DNA of 64,000 nucleotides. Origin: Cyanoderma ruficeps. Lineage: Eukaryota; Chordata; Aves; Passeriformes; Timaliidae. The DNA lies in NCBI GenBank assembly GCA_008694505.1, contig VZDJ01000063.1, forward strand, positions 3,389,063 through 3,453,062, read 5' to 3'. The notes under the pieces were generated by a model. It was not told where the DNA came from. It ran no database searches and saw only the letters and a list, made by a program, of their open reading frames with translations. Shown here piece after piece: positions 22,533-34,800 of the stretch; position 1 is the first letter of the stretch, and each line of letters opens with the position of its first letter. Both the position numbers and the translations under genes were made by a program.

Positions 22533-25050
22533 TCTGCAGCTTTTGGTAATGAAGTCATTCACCCCCAGTTTGCTCCCCCCTAATTCACTTTTGTTTATAA
22601 TTTTTGGGGCCTGAGGCTGTTGGGTGTCCTGGGTTCCAGCCCTAGGGGGATTGTTTGTCTGAATAAAACGGGAGAACGGTAGCTGACACTTTATCAGGAA
22701 TTTTAGAGTTATACACTAAAGCCATACAGAACCTGAAAAATATAAAGCTGAAATCCTAAGGAGCTCTCCCAGCATCCCAGACCTGGCACTGGGGGTGTTT
22801 GAGCAGCCCTGAGGAGATCCCACACCCAGGAGCCATCCCCACAAACATCTGCAGCAGAATCCAGGTTAGAAATGCTCCATTCCAGCACAGGGACCTCTCA
22901 CTGCACCACAGCCTCGGCCTTCCCAGGGACTCGTGCAATTCCACTCCCTGAACCCAAACTCTGAGCAGCAGCTGCTCCAGAGCCCCGTTCCTATGCTCCT
23001 TCCTGGCACATCCTCTCAGCAGCTGGAGCCTTTTACCCTTTCATCCTCCAAGGAAAGGTTATCCCAGAATGGAATTTGCATTAATCTGAACAGGCAGTGC
23101 CTGGGACTCTCCTGGGACCTTGCTCTCTGTTGAACCCATTTTTATTCATCCATCAAAAAGTATTAATTCACCTTTTTGCACTGCTCTCTGCCTGGGTGTT
23201 TTTTGCGGTTTTTTTTTTTTTTTCATTTTTCATTATCTTTTAAAGCACTGAGGAACCCCGTCCCCTTCTGCTCAAGCCACAAGATGATAAAGTTGTTTTT
23301 CCCTGCAGCTCTTTTCAATGCATCATTTAGCAGCCCTCCTCTAACATGTTCTGAAAAGCCTCTCTTATCCCAGGTGGAGGGCGGGGAAGGAGGATCTGGT
23401 GGGACTATGGAATTGAAATCCATCTAGGTTTAAATAGCTCAAGGTCAGTTCGGGATGGGAACACAACAGCAGATTTCTGGAGACTTCATTCAATGAATTG
23501 TTGATTGGAAAAGCTCTTTCAGATCCCCGTGGAGCAGAATCTGGAAGGGAAGTGTTTTCCAAAAGGAGGACGGCGGGTTAGCTGTTAATGATTTCAATAA
23601 AGCAAGAGAAGGCACGTTAGGAGGTTGGTCATGAGGGTAAAAAAAGGAGGCTGGTGTATTGCTCATTAGTGGTTTGCCAAAATTAACTCCATTACTGTGT
23701 TTGCTTTCACTGCAAACCTTCCAGCTCGTTGCAATTACACCGAACAGGGGAGAGGGGCCCTGCTCCAGGCAGGGCAAGCGCCAGGAGAGAACCCAAGCCT
23801 GGCTTAGGCAGAGCTGAGCCTGCCCAGCCTGGCTTTGCTGTGCTCATAACTCGGGAGGAAAGCCAGGGTTTCCTCTCCAAAGGTGTCCCGTGGATTATTT
23901 CACAAGGATGGGCAGGAAGTCAAAGCAGAACAGGGAACCTGATCCAGAAGGTGATGGAATCACTGAGAGCTGTGCAGTGGCTTTCTCTCAGCCTTGGGCT
24001 GAGCCCAAATCCTTACAAATTTAGTTTCTCGGAGAGTTGTTTTTACCTTTTGCCCCCTCTCTGTATTCTCCCATTTCCTTTGCTGTTCCTTCCCTCTTTC
24101 AGGAGCTATTGATTCTCATCTTGTCTTTTATTTACTGCCAGCTCGCTCATTATGTCAGGAATCCTATCCTGAAATGCCATTCTGCTTTCTGCCTTCCCAG
24201 CCTTTAAATAAAGGAGAGATTTTGCAGCCCCCTGCCCAGGTGCCTGCTGTTCCCGTGCACCCCCACACTTCAGCAGGGGTTCCCATGTTAGGAAAAGAGT
24301 TTCAGTCTCACCCCTGAACTTTTAAGGAAAAAGAACCAGAAACTTCCATGTTTCGCTCACCACAATTGGCCCAGTGCCAGGACAAAGGCACCTGTTGGAT
24401 CCTTGAGCAATTCCTCAAGAAATGTGGCTGGTTTCTATTGGGCAGCAAGGCAAAAAACCCCTCCCAGATCATTAAATACTTAAGAGAGAGCCCAGAGATT
24501 CTCGGGGTGTCTTAGCAGGTGTAAGGACCTCCCTGCACTGTGCACGGCCTTTATTCTTTTGTTCTGTATAGTTTGTTATTTTCTCTTTAATTAATTTCTC
24601 TTACAATTCTCTTTAATTTCTCTTTTTGCTTTTCCAAAACACTTCCAGTCAGCCATCTCACTAATTATTCTTAAGCCATTTCTGGGAGGCTGCTGGCAGC
24701 CCTCAGAGTGTGCTGCACCTTCATGGGGCTCGTAACACGCTGGCCTCACGCAGAAATTCATCAGCCTGCCAGCTGGCTGGCCTCTGGCAGGGATTTTTAC
24801 TGCAGGAGGAAAAGAGGGAATGGCTGGAATGCTCCTCCAGCAAGGGGAAGTGTTCTGCTTTCATCACACAGACACCCAGCCCACTCAGGTAGTGGGGACA
24901 GGGACAGATTGGGCTGGAAATCCTAGGATGGATCAGACGGGTCAGAGCGTTTTGGGAGTCTGCCTATGGTGTGAAGGCAGACAGAGGGAGTTATGTCCCT
25001 GTGCTTAAGGACTTAACCCCCCCAAGGGATTCTGCTGCTCCTTTTGGCCA
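22533..25050. other. Non-coding, no recognised element
   Basis: No gene or dispersed repeat is recognised in 2.5 kb. Open frames reach 127 codons (23,729-24,112) without any domain. A poly(T) run lies at 23,210-23,223. Confidence 0.5.
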
Positions 25051-25298
25051 TGAGGAGGTAAATTGGGTCCTGGAAGGGTAAATGGGAGTTGTGGAAGGGT
25101 AAATTGTGACCTGGAAAGGTAAATGGAGTCCTGGAAGGGTAGATGGGTCCTGAGGGGTAAATGGGGGCCTGGAAGGGTAAATGGTGACTTGGAAGGTAAA
25201 TGTGGCCTTGAGGAGGTAAATAGGGTCCTGGGAGGGTAAATGGGGTCCTGGAAGGGTAAATGGGGTCCTGAGGAGGTACATGGGGTCCTGGAAGAGGA
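25051..25298. repeat. Minisatellite, about 12 units of roughly 20 bp
   Basis: The unit is GGTAAATGGGGTCCTGGAAG with variants, for example GTGACCTGG or GTCCTGAGGA in the second half. Twelve units can be counted, of 17 to 21 bp. The minus-strand frame across it encodes a Pro/Thr-rich repetitive peptide and is not a gene. Confidence 0.95.
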
Positions 25299-27631
25299 TC
25301 CTCAGAGAAGAGCTGAACTCCATGTGCTTAGATGTAAAGTTGTGAGGTCACGGTGTGAAATCCTGCAGAGCCAGAACTCCCTGCAGCCTCCAGCCCATCC
25401 TCCCGCAGCAGCCAGAGGGAAGTGCAGGTCCCTGGGGGAAAAAAACACATTTTGGGAAGAGAAGGCTGGAAGCGACAAGGGGAATGGGAGGAGAGGGAAG
25501 GACAAGGAGGTGATAACACTTTGATGGAGACAGGTCAGTCAGTCTTTAGCACCAGGGCCTGTCTCTTTGGGTTCCTCAGGCTCAGTTACAGCTCCAGCCT
25601 GTGCTGGGGATGGCACTCAGAGCTGGAGCAGATGTTCTCTGAAGGCAGTTTGCTGCTGGCAATAAAACCCTGAGTGCTTGGGAGCTGCAGTAACTCAGTC
25701 ATGTGGTTTTTATTTCTGTGCTTTGGTCGCTGACCCCACAGTGGCACTGAAAAATGGGACTAGATTGTGTTTAGGCAGAAAATGGAGGGTGGCTGTCAAA
25801 AAATAAATAAAACAAAGTGGCTGAGCCCATTTTAATTAAAGCTCAGGATGAAGTGGTTGGCTCATTCTCGTAGATGGTTCCTAAGCTCTGCTCCTCACTT
25901 TGGTGCCATTGTTTTGTGCCTGTGGATCTGATGCAGAGGAAATGAATTCCTGGAAAGATCCTGTGTGATCAGCAGGACTGGCTGCCAGGAACTGTGCTGC
26001 TCCTCCCTGCAGTCAGTGCTCAGCTCTGGGGTGCTCATAAATACAGAGAACTGTGCAGTTTGGGTTACCTGGCTGCACAGGGGTGTGTCAGGGAGAGAGG
26101 AGAGCATTGGAAGAGCTCTTCCAGAGCTCAGGAGAGGCACTGATCAATAGGTGAGGAAAAACTGAGGAACGGGGCAGGAGGATCATAAGTGAGTCTCCGC
26201 TCAGCCAGTTCTGGAAAAATCAGAATAAAATGCTGCTTTGAGCTCAAACCTGGCCAAACCAAACACCAATTTTTGATGGTTAAAGCCCAGCTTAGGATGT
26301 ACCCCAAAAATGCTGAACATTTTCTCCCTTTGCTCTGCAAATGAGCTCCAAAACTCAGATGGGGTTTTTTTTTGTGGCACAGACAGGAATCTGCAGCTGG
26401 ACGGGGACATGGAGCTGCCACTACAGAGGAGCTCTGCAGCTCCTTCCCAACCACACAACAGGTCCTGCATTGATTTCCCTCAGAAAAAATGAATAAAGAA
26501 CGGAATAAATGGAGCTGTGTGAATAACCAGCGTTTACAGGCGGCAGTGTGTTGAAAAGCAGAAATCACGCTTTGGGGGGAAGGAGCATTTTTTTTACCTT
26601 CCCAGAGGTGGAGGGAAAACAAAAGAGGAAATACGTGTTTCAGGTTGAATGAAACATTGATTTGTTTTGGAGGAGGCAAGGGAGAGGGTGATCCGTTCTC
26701 TTACAATTTGGCGTATTTAGAAAATAAAAGATCTGAGTGATGGAAAAGAGAAGGGATCAGTGTGAAAAAAGAAAAATGTCGGGAATGTGACCCGTTCTTT
26801 TCTAATATGTTTTCTTTGGTTGAAAGAATTCAGAGATTTGTCGCGTCTCCGAGTCCCTCTGCACACGTCTGTCAATAAAACCTTTTCCAGCACCGCCTCC
26901 CCTTGGCTATTAAGTCCATTTTCTCCCAGAAGCAGCAGTAATTTAGCGCCAGAAGAGGTTATTTAGTTAATTTCTGTGAGCACGCCGAGGAGAGAGGCTC
27001 GGAGATTTCAGAGCACAGGCTCAGACTCAGCCACAACCCAAAGATATCAACAACTTGTGCCCCCACCTCGAGGATCCCTGGTGGCTGCAGGAGGTGGCAA
27101 TGGATCATTATTCATGCTGAGGGGAACGCTGTTCTCTTGTCATGCAGCTCCAGACACTGCTGATTTTTTGTGCTTTCTGGATGCTGCTCTTGAAGGACAA
27201 GTAGCTTTTGAAGCAGACCAAGCTTAGACCTGGTGACCTTTACTGGTATTTTTTTCCTTGTTTTCTTTTCCCTTGATTTCCTCCCCCCTCTCCCTTCTCC
27301 TCCAATTTTTTATTTTTTTTGTTCTTCTCCACAAAGAATGGAAGAAATTTCTGGGTAATTCTTTCTCAGCTGGAGAGGGATAAGCAAAAGGCTCCCACGT
27401 GTCAGGAGCATGAGATTGGCTGCAAGACACCATTGATTAGCTGAGGCATTCGGAATCGTTTCCAGCAGCGCTCAGAGAGCAGAGAGAAAAAACACACCCC
27501 GGGTTTAAGTGAGGATCCCTTGCAGGTAATAAACCTCCAGGGAGCTGTGTCTGAGGCAGGTAAATGAGCTGTAAAGTCCTGTGGTCAGTGAGTTTTTGAA
27601 ATCAGCTGCTTCCAGTCCAGCTGCATGGCTG
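25299..27631. other. Non-coding, possible LTR remnants not resolved
   Basis: No gene is recognised. An AATAAAA signal near 25,662 followed by a GT-rich stretch could be the end of an old LTR, but no second copy in the window supports this. Open frames up to 183 codons overlap others on both strands. Confidence 0.45.
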
Positions 27632-27935
27632 TGCAGCCCTGGTTCCGTGCCTGAGATGTTTTGGTTTTCTGAAATTCCTTTCCCAGGGAATTTTCTGTAA
27701 ACAAGGAAAGTGTTTTTATAACTGTAACTTTGTTTTTTGTTAGTTTCCCTAGGAGGGACTCCTTCTTGATGTCCCTCTGCTCTGACCAACGTGATTGAAG
27801 AGGTTTGTCTTTGTGTCACCAATCAGATTGGTCTGTGTAAAATAGTAGAAAAGGGGAGACACATCCCAAAAATAAAGGAGTCATTTTCAGCCTTCTGAAT
27901 CTCAGAGTCTGTTGTTGTGGTGTAAAACAGCGTCA
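27632..27935 (+). mobile_element. Solo LTR, 305-bp family, copy 4
   Basis: It starts TGCAGCCCTGG and ends GCGTCA, with a perfect 6-bp duplication TGGCTG on both sides. The CCAAT pair has one mismatch and the TATA box is altered to TAGAAAAGGG. It lies only 143 bp from copy 5, which is in the opposite orientation. Confidence 0.95.
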
Positions 27936-28078
27936 TGGCTGTGCTTGGTTATTCCTATAAATGAGGTGGTGAAGGCAGCAGGGGGGATGCAGACGGAGCA
28001 GTGCATGAACAAGGTGTGCTCATGTTTAGGGCTGGCAGACAGAGCAAAGTCCAATTTTTGGTGAGACTTTTGGTGGAG

Positions 28079-28382
28079 TGACGCTGTTGTACACCACAAC
28101 AAAACAGACTCTGAGATTCAGAAGGCTGAAAATGACTCCTCTATTTTCGGGATGTGTCTCCCTGTTACACTATTTCACACAGACCAATTTGATTGGTGAA
28201 ACAAAGACAAACCTCTTCACTCACATTGGTCACAGCAGAGGGACATCAAGAAGAAATCCCTCCTAGGGCAAGGAATGAATAACAAAGGTACAGTTACAAA
28301 AACATTTCTCCTGTTTACAGAAAATTCCCTGGGAAAAGAATTTCAGTAAACCAAAACATCTCAGGCACAAACCAGGGCTACA
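28079..28382 (-). mobile_element. Solo LTR, 305-bp family, copy 5
   Basis: On the plus strand it reads TGACGCTG to GGCTACA, with a perfect 6-bp duplication GTGGAG on both sides. It is an independent insertion from copy 4 because the duplications differ. Its right duplication almost abuts a CR1 fragment. Confidence 0.95.
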
Positions 28383-28390
28383 GTGGAGGA

Positions 28391-28452
28391 GTCCTGGAAT
28401 CCCAGCCGGGTTTGGGTTGGAAGGGACTTAAAGCTCATCTCATTCCATGATT
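28391..28452 (-). mobile_element. CR1 3' end fragment
   Basis: About 60 bp match the CR1 3' end on the minus strand: GGAATCCCAGC, GGGTTTGGGTTGGAAGGGAC, TTAAAGCTCATCTCATTCC. The rest of the element is absent. Confidence 0.8.
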
Positions 28453-29632
28453 TGGGCAATGCTGGTGTTTTACAGCCTCTTAAACATTGGGTAGGGGAAG
28501 GAAAACGAGCCAGCTGCGGGAAAGGAAGGAGTCAGGGCCAAATCCGTAATTTGGAAAGTGTATGGAGAGTGAATACCAAACTGTGATGTAGAAGGAAGGT
28601 TTGGAGTGACTCTTTAACAGGGCCTGAATATCTGGGGCTGAGCCTGAGGGCCTTCAGGTCAACAGCCAAAATAAAAGTTGCCCCAGACTGAAAGGAGTCA
28701 GGAGGTGGGGCTCACATCCCCCAGAAGATGAGCTCTGCCAGCTGTGGTGCTTCCCAGGGGTTAATTCGTCCTGTCTCAGTCTGTGTCACCCTGTGCAAGG
28801 GCAGCACTGGGTCGGGAAGGCTCTGAAAAGACAGGAGCTGCTCTGACAGGTCCTGGCATTAAAAAAAAAAGGTTCTGAGAATCAATCCTGGCGTTTCCCA
28901 TCTCAAAATAAACTGGTCTTGGGTGGCTGAGCCTTTAGCCAGCAGGAGAAGGGTGAGGAGGGAGGAGAGGACACCTGAGCAGCAGCACGGGGATGAATCC
29001 AGCCCCTCTGGTCCCGAGCAGCTTGGATGTGGTGCTGGAATCAGCTGGAGCTCTGAAGCCAGGCATTGCTCCAGCCCTGCAAACTGCTGCTCCCTGCAGA
29101 AAATTCATGAGGAGGCCTCGGATCCCGCCCCTCATCTGACCTGAGCAGCTAAATAGGTTACACTAAGTTTTAAGGATCGCCCCAGTTTTCCCTCTAATAG
29201 GCAATTTTTCTGCTTAATTTGCAGAACAAGCAAAAAGCTATTATGTAAAATTTATCAGCAGCAATTGACTCTCATTAGACACCGGGAGCAGGAGGCTTTG
29301 TTGGAAAGAGGGGGGGAAGGAGCCTCCAAAATTTTCATTTCCCAGCCTGAGCTCCCCGGTGTTTGTGCTGACCCTTGCCCTGAGCAAATTCAGCCGGGGA
29401 ACCATCAACATTTCTCTGCTGTTGTCACAAGAGCTGTTCACAGCCGGTCCTTGAGCAGCCTGCGAGTTCTGCAGGGAGTGTCTGCAGATTGCAGGGCGCT
29501 CATGGCAGGGCTGCAACGCCGAATTCGGCCACGCTGGGAGAGCTCAGCTCCGGTGGGAGTGTTGTGTTCGAGGGTGTTGGAGAGCAGCTCCGTGCTGGGA
29601 AAACGAGCTGGGCCGTGCCCGTGGCAGAGAGG
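28453..29632. other. Non-coding, no recognised element
   Basis: Nothing is recognised apart from a short poly(A) run near 28,860. Open frames have no domain. Confidence 0.5.
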
Positions 29633-29955
29633 AGAGTTTGGACTTTAAACTCCGTGGGAGAGAGGCAAATTTGGATTTTAAAGCCCATGGGAGAGAAACA
29701 AATTTGGATTTTAAAGGCCATGGGAGAGAGTCAAATTTGGATTTTAAAGGCCATGGAATAGAGGCAAATTTGGACTTTAAAGACTACAGGATAGAGGCAA
29801 ATTTGGGGTTTAAACCCCATGGGATAAAGGCAGATTTTGACTTTAAACACCATGGGAAAGAGGCAAATTTTGACTTTAAAGACCACAGGATAGAGGGAAA
29901 TGTGGATTTAAACCCCATGGGAAAGAGGCAGATTTGGACTTTAAAGCCCCATGGA
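29633..29955. repeat. 33-bp minisatellite, about 10 units
   Basis: The unit reads roughly TTTGGATTTTAAAG plus CCCATGGGAGAG plus AGGCAAA. Ten units are countable, two of them a base or more off length. Because 33 is divisible by 3, frames on both strands stay open and one plus frame encodes an 11-residue repeat of the form NLDFKxHGxEA. That frame lacks an in-frame ATG at its start, so coding is unlikely. Confidence 0.95.
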
Positions 29956-31527
29956 TGCCCCAGCGTGGCTCTGGACACTCCTGCTTGAGTTTGACACCTT
30001 TAGCCAGTGCTGTATTTACTGATACCCTCCAAACTGCCTCTTCTCACCACTCTCCTCTCCCAAATCTGGCAGAGAGCTGCAGCCCATAATTCCTGAGCCT
30101 GGAACACGGCGTGCTGGGGAGCTGCTCGTGTTCCCTTCGTGCTGCAGCAGCGTCTTTTGGCTCCAGCTGGAGGCAGCTGTGCCTTGCCCTGCACAGGGGG
30201 ACAGGTAAACCACAATATTCCTTCCTGTGAGAGACACCAGGGACGTGGAAATTCCTATTGAAACGCTCAGATGGGGATTTCTCCTTCCCTTTTCCCCCCG
30301 CCCCCAACAAAAAAAAAAAAAAAAAAAAGTTAATTATACATGAAGGTTCGCTGCAGCAGAAGGGATTATAATTAATTTATATTGGAGCTATTATAGGTTT
30401 CACTACAAAATGCATTTCATTGCAACAAAGTGCATTATGAGGGTTGTTTGCTGCCAGCAGTTTACAGAAGCTGGCCACAAAGCTTTGCATCCATTAATCC
30501 AGCACCATGGACAGCAGCAGGCAGATAAAACTGGGGGAATAAATGTAAAATAAGTCTCTTTTAACTTGTGAGCAGAGGCCTGGGACTTGTTGCAGAGCTG
30601 AGCTTAACCTGAGAAATGCAGAGAGGCCCACGTGGATTGGGACGGGAAAATTTGGATCCAAATCTGTTTCTGAACGTGCCTGGAAATGAGGATTTATCTG
30701 TCTATGCTTTAAACTTCCCAAAAGTTAAAATCCACCTGGAAGCAGGATAATTTTTTGTTCTTGGTGCCCAGAGCAGAATGAAGGCAGTGGTGACCACAGG
30801 GACAGGTAGAAAGGTTTTAATCCTGACCTGAGGGAAAATCCTTCATTTCCTGAGCCTCTCTCCCTTTCCACCATCACCTACACACTTTTCTGGCATGAGA
30901 GGTCCTCCAAGCCAGGGATTATTTTTTATCCAGGTAGGCTGGACACTCCCAAACTCCCTGTGACAGGATAAGTGTCAAACCAGACATACCAGGCTGGATA
31001 TGAACAGCATAAATGGCAAGTTGATGCCTTTTAATTGGCATTTCCCAATTGGGGAGATACCTTCACCTCCTTCTCTTATGATTATTGCAGCAGTTGATTG
31101 CATCCACAATTGTGGCTGCATGCAACTGAGAGCCAGAGATGCATTGCCCTGAGCCACATTAAGTGCTTCTATTATTAATTTATGGTTGAGGTTCTCAGCC
31201 TCTCCCCAATTTTGGTAATAGTTTTGAAACTTGCCATTGCTTAGTTCCTCATGCCAGCAGAGATGATTGTAGGGACTGGTTTTGGCATCTCCCGATTTCT
31301 ACATGAACCTCCCAGGTCTCCCTCCTTGCCATATTTTTGAGGCATCGAGATTTGGTTCCTTTGCCCTCCCTGACACCTGCCGGGCTCTGCTGATGCTCTC
31401 CTCTCTGCCTGGGAGAAGAGAAAAGCCTTTCAGTGCAGACAGGAGGTGCAGCCCCACTGCCCCAGCCTCAGCCTGCAGGGAAGGGCAGCTTTGCCTTGTC
31501 AGGGACTGCAGCAAACAGCTCGACAGA
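29956..31527. other. Non-coding, no recognised element
   Basis: No gene or dispersed repeat is recognised. A poly(A) run of about 20 lies at 30,308-30,328. Confidence 0.5.
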
Positions 31528-31832
31528 TGACGCTGTTTTACACCACAATGACACAGACTCTGAGCTTCAGAGGGCTGAAAGTGACTTCTTTATTTTTTGG
31601 GATGTGTCTCCTTTTTATACTATTTTACACAGACCAATCTGATTGGTGACACAAAGACAAACCTCTTCGCTCACATTGGTCAGAGCAGAGGGACATCAAG
31701 AAGAAATCCCTCCTAGGGAAAGGAATGAATAACAAAGGTACAGTTACAAAAACATTTCTCCTGTTTACAGAAAATTCCCTGGGAAAGGAATTTCAGAAAA
31801 CCAAAACACCTCAGGCACAAACCAGGGTTGCA
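31528..31832 (-). mobile_element. Solo LTR, 305-bp family, copy 6
   Basis: On the plus strand it runs from TGACGCTG to GGTTGCA. The flanks GACAGA and GACAGC match at 5 of 6 positions. The AATAAA signal seen in other copies is altered here, while the TATA box and CCAAT pair remain recognisable on the minus strand. Confidence 0.93.
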
Positions 31833-34800
31833 GACAGCTGCTGTGAGCAGAGAGAGGAAAGGCCACAGCCAGCCCTCCTCTCTCCTGCCCTGCCAAGGTG
31901 TGCCCAGGCAGCCTGAGCTGCAGCAAAGTCAGGGACAGGCAGCACAAATAATGTCAGCTTGTCCAGGGAAGGAGGGAATTTGCATTTTGGATTTGGTTAG
32001 AGGCTGTCTGCCCAAGCGATGAAAAGCTTCCAGAGAAAGGATCCAGTTAATGACCAGGTCACTGATTATCCCTTTGTCCTTTGTTTTCACGAGTTCCTTG
32101 GGATTCTTTCAGTTGTTAAAACCAGGATTCCCACTTTTTCCTGCTGCTTTTGGAGGCATCACAGAAGAACTTTGCCTGGGGAGCACAAGGCTTCTGCCAT
32201 CTCCTCAGGCCAGGCCCTCCATCCTTTTTGGAAGGGCAGGAAATCAGGATTCTCCCTGCGTGCCATTGCTGTGCCGGTGTCCCAGCAGGGCGGGGGAGAC
32301 TAAAAACCAGTTCCTGGCCCATACTGGGAGCCTGACAGGAACCAGCACCAGGCTCAGGAGATGCCAGCTCCCCTCACCTCGAGGGGCTCAGCTGCCTGAG
32401 GGAGTTTCGTGTCAGCACTTCCTCCCAGGGCTATTAAAAGCCGTGCTGATGCTGCAGCTGGGGCCGTCGGCGGCACATCTGGATGCACTCGAGCTATCTT
32501 TGTGCTGCAGAGCTGGGCCACCAACACCCAGCAAAGCTGCAGCAGCACAGCCCTCAGAGCTGCCAGCAGGACCTGCCTGAGCCCCTGGAAAACGAGCTGC
32601 CAGCTCAGGGGCTGTGGTGCTCAGCTCCTGTCCACTTCAGCCTACCCAGACGAAGCCACCTGTGTCCCTGTCACCCCGTGGCAGTGCAGAAGTGTCCCCT
32701 CTACTGCAGCTCGCCCCGCTCAATCTGCACATTCTTGGCATCCTGGCTATTTCAAGGCTGTGCTGAAGGCACTCACGGCCACTTCAGTGAATCCTGGTTT
32801 GCTTCCAAGAGCTTCCTTACACAATTCATACTCACGCTCGAGCTGTGTAATTAACAGACTCTTTCCTCACACAGGCTGCATCACCCAGGAGGACCCATCC
32901 AAAGGCCGGGAGCAGCTTCAATCCCAACAGAATGGCACCTTGGCAGCAAATCCCTTTGGCTGGGGTTGTGCTGGAGGTGTCTGCTGAGAAGGAGAAGCCC
33001 TGGGCAGGCCGTCCCAGCTCTGCTTGACACGAGATGTGGGATGGGGCCTCCTGATTTGGGAGCAGCAACGACGAGGCCCCTTTCCCAGGGGACGCTGTGG
33101 GAAACGGGGCTCCGGGGGCAGCACTGCAGCGCCGCTAAATTGAGGAGATGTCATTTAGGGAGGAGTGTCATGACACCGCATTTATTAAAGCCTGGCACGC
33201 CCCACAGCGTGACTCAGCCGGGTGAAAATACCCACAGAAACCACTTCTCCTGCGCTGTCTGAATCCCCGCGTTGTCACGGAGTGGGAATTGGGAGGTGGG
33301 GGGTCAGAAATGGCTCCCAGAAATCCCTCCTGTGAGCCGGCAGCCCCCACAGGAGCAGGCTGAGTGGGGGCGAGGCACCTGCCCCCTGCCTCGCCTCTGA
33401 CTCAGCCTCTGAGATAAAAGACCTTTTCCAGAAAGCACTGGGGTGAAAATATTTCAGTTTGCTGCAGCTTTGCCGTTGCCAGCCTCACTAATTTCTGCTC
33501 TGATGTCACCAGCAGTGGCCCCATTACTGTTATTTATAGTGTTTGTGCCGTGGGCTTTGGTTGTGCTCAAGGCTCTGTCGCCGGTCTGAAGGAAGGGAGG
33601 AGCAGCTCCAACGCTTCCAGGGATGCATCTCCCAGCCTGGAGCATATTCCAGGTTTTTTCACATCACACCTGGGCTGTCTGCATCGTCCCCCATGCTCCT
33701 GTCTGTGCTCCAGCAAGCTGAGCCTTCCTCAGGCTTATTTTGGTTATTTAGAACTTGGTCTAACAAACGCAGTAAGTCATGGGAGAAAGCAAATCCGATC
33801 AGGGCGCTGCGGGCAAGGCAGCCTGCACAGCCAGATGCAAATGCAGCCAACCAGAAACCAAAAATATATTAGTACTGAGAGAGCAGGCAATTATTCCCCC
33901 ATCAGAGCCGCAGAATTTTCAGCGTGTGCGACTTCAGGACAGCCAGGCTCCGTTTTTGGGTGGAGATGAGGAGAGCCAAAGGTTGTTCCCAAGCCCAAAT
34001 CTTGCTCTTCGTGGCTGGGCTGCAGTAAATGGATGGATTTAAGGAGCACGTGGCAAAATGTGAGGAGGACTTTGCATCTATGAACCTGAAGCGTTGAAAA
34101 AATCGTGAGTCAGGCTTTTCATCTGATGGCATTCATGCTAAAATTAACACAAAAAAAAAAAAAAGGTGATGAAGAGGCAGCCGTGGTTTCAGTGTTTTCC
34201 TGCAGAGCTTTAAATCTCTGGAGGTTGTGTCTGCATACTGCTGCCTGAAAGCTGAACTTCCCAGATGATCTAATGACTCTGGGAACGAAGGCTTTTTAGA
34301 AAAAGCACCAAATATTGCCAGAGACAGTGCGTCTGTAAGCACTGGAAAGTCTGCAGCCCAAAATCTGTCCCAGAAGAGCCATTTCAGTGCTTAAGCTGAT
34401 CTCCAGGCTGAAGTGTGCACTGTCAGTGGAAAGGAGAGAGGCTTGGGCAGATAATGTGTCTGCAGCACAGGCCCAGGTGTCTTTAAGGTAAAACCACAGG
34501 GTCTGGGATCAGTCCCTGGATGAAAAATTCTTTATAGTGAACTTGTGCCCCGTTTCTTGCACATTTCCCGCTTTTCTGCAGCGTTTCAGAAAGGAAGAAG
34601 GCAGAAAAGCAGAAGGCAGAAAAGAAGCAGCCCCTCAATGTGTTAATGATCAGGAATAACCCTCCCTCTCCTTGCTATCTCTCCCTTCTGTGGGTTTACA
34701 GGCAGCATTTCCTCCCAAGCCAAGAAAATCCCATTTTGAGGGACACTTCAGAGTGGTGGGTCACAGCCATCAGAACTAACGCAGGGTTTGTTGTGACATC

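Noticed and set aside
25051..25298. Short regular repeats considered as a CRISPR array
   Set aside because: Units of about 20 bp are directly adjacent with no spacers.
25520..25740. Possible old LTR end with AATAAAACCC
   Set aside because: No second copy in the window, no TG/CA tips or duplication could be set, so it was not called.
32050..32987. Overlapping frames of 176 and 192 codons
   Set aside because: Both are open in different phases in GC-rich DNA with minus-strand frames across them; nothing recognisable in either peptide.
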